Assembly (NCBI GenBank): GCA_934249215.1
Contig: CAKQKN010000021.1
Coordinates: forward strand, 1 to 13,313
Reading direction: 5' to 3'
DNA length: 13,313 nt
DNA from: an uncultured Clostridia bacterium
GTDB taxonomy: Bacteria; Bacillota; Clostridia; Christensenellales; Borkfalkiaceae
Every line of letters begins with the position of its first letter. Position 1 is the first letter of the stretch. The notes under the pieces were generated by a model, which saw only the letters and a list, made by a program, of their open reading frames with translations, did no database searches and was not told the origin of the DNA. Shown one piece after another: positions 13,111 to 13,313 of this stretch. Position numbers and translations under genes: made by a program.

Positions 13111-13142
13111 GCGATAATCGACTTATAGACCGATATTTTTGA
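13111..13142 (+). repeat. 32-bp direct repeat, copy 2
   Basis: This copy is identical to 12333-12364, in the same orientation, 778 bases further on and 14 bases after the deacetylase stop. The two copies enclose the complete gene with its ribosome binding site. Confidence 0.95.
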
Positions 13143-13151
13143 TTAAACGAG

Positions 13152-13188
13152 CCGCCGCGGGGATAAAAATTCCTTCGGCGTTTTTTTT
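13152..13188 (+). terminator. Terminator of the deacetylase gene
   Basis: CGCCG (13154-13158 region) pairs with CGGCG (13176-13180). An internal mismatch and a further GG/CC pair lie inside the stem, and eight T residues follow (13181-13188). It is positioned directly after the second 32-bp repeat. Confidence 0.75.
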
Positions 13189-13263
13189 GCGGGCTTAAGC
13201 GGCATTTTCTAAATCGCGGGCTTAAAGCGGCGTTTTTCAAATTTGGACGCCGTTTTCTAATTT
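13189..13263 (+). repeat. Imperfect short tandem repeat
   Basis: GCGGGCTTAAGCGGCATTTT-type units begin at 13189 and 13216 with a period of 27 bases, and each ends in an AAAT-like stretch. A degenerate third unit, GACGCCGTTTTCTAATTT, follows from 13246. Within it, CGGCGT (13228-13233) can pair with ACGCCG (13247-13252) ahead of TTTT, giving a weak terminator-like hairpin. Confidence 0.6.
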
Positions 13264-13268
13264 GAATG

Positions 13269-13297
13269 TTGACAAAATTGCGTTTGCATGTTATCAT
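13269..13297 (+). promoter_or_regulatory. Promoter of the next transcription unit
   Basis: A consensus TTGACA (13269-13274) is followed after 17 bases by TATCAT (13292-13297), which carries an extended -10 TG at 13289-13290. A TATAAT at 13306-13311 is too far from this -35 box. The unit it serves lies beyond the window. Confidence 0.65.
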
Positions 13298-13313
13298 GTT
13301 AACGGTATAATAT

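Noticed and set aside
12333..13142. Insertion sequence or transposon
   Set aside because: The borders are direct, not inverted, repeats of 32 bp, and no transposase or integrase is encoded between them.

Overview
The window looks like chromosomal DNA from an uncultured Bacillota of the class Clostridia. The grounds are AGGAGG-type ribosome binding sites, TTGACA promoters, SipW-type signal peptides and signal peptidases, and a class I c-di-GMP (GEMM-I) riboswitch. A Christensenellales-like gut lineage would fit, but that placement is inference from gene content. Base composition is near even. All convincing genes are on the + strand.

Layout. Bases 1-238 are noncoding or hold the very end of an upstream gene, plus a double-hairpin repeat. 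A TTGACA promoter (239-266) drives a c-di-GMP-I riboswitch (about 273-356), followed by two near-identical intrinsic terminators repeated with a 59-nt period. Behind them lie a degenerate, probably non-catalytic EAL-domain protein (471-1367) and an overlapping membrane-anchored TasA/camelysin-like protein (1360-2130). A 316-base leader rich in hairpins then precedes two paralogous secreted fibre proteins with SipW-type signal peptides (2447-3244 and 3281-4051). A strong hairpin (4073-4119) separates these abundant-product genes from a tightly packed five-gene run. That run holds a SipW-like signal peptidase with an EF-hand-like insert (4210-5004), a membrane-tethered McrB-like AAA+ ATPase (5046-6590), a large DUF2357/McrC-like partner with a duplicated flanking domain (6597-9413), a second SipW-like signal peptidase (9410-10045), and a membrane c-di-GMP phosphodiesterase with a dead GGDEF and an intact EAL domain (10035-12305). 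A cytoplasmic-looking polysaccharide deacetylase (12392-13096) is bracketed by exact 32-bp direct repeats. A terminator, short tandem repeats and the promoter of the next unit close the window.

Interpretation. The most coherent reading is a c-di-GMP-controlled surface-fibre or biofilm-matrix locus. The riboswitch senses c-di-GMP, the fibre proteins are the product, the two signal peptidases process them, and the EAL enzyme degrades the signal and closes a feedback loop. The unusual part is the McrB-like ATPase and DUF2357 pair, normally associated with restriction or defence. Here it is membrane-anchored, shows no nuclease motif I can find, and is translationally coupled to the secretion and signalling genes. 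Together with a possible two-step 'domino' riboswitch expression platform, this is the best candidate in the window for something not previously described. Functions are assigned from motifs read by eye; no database search was possible.
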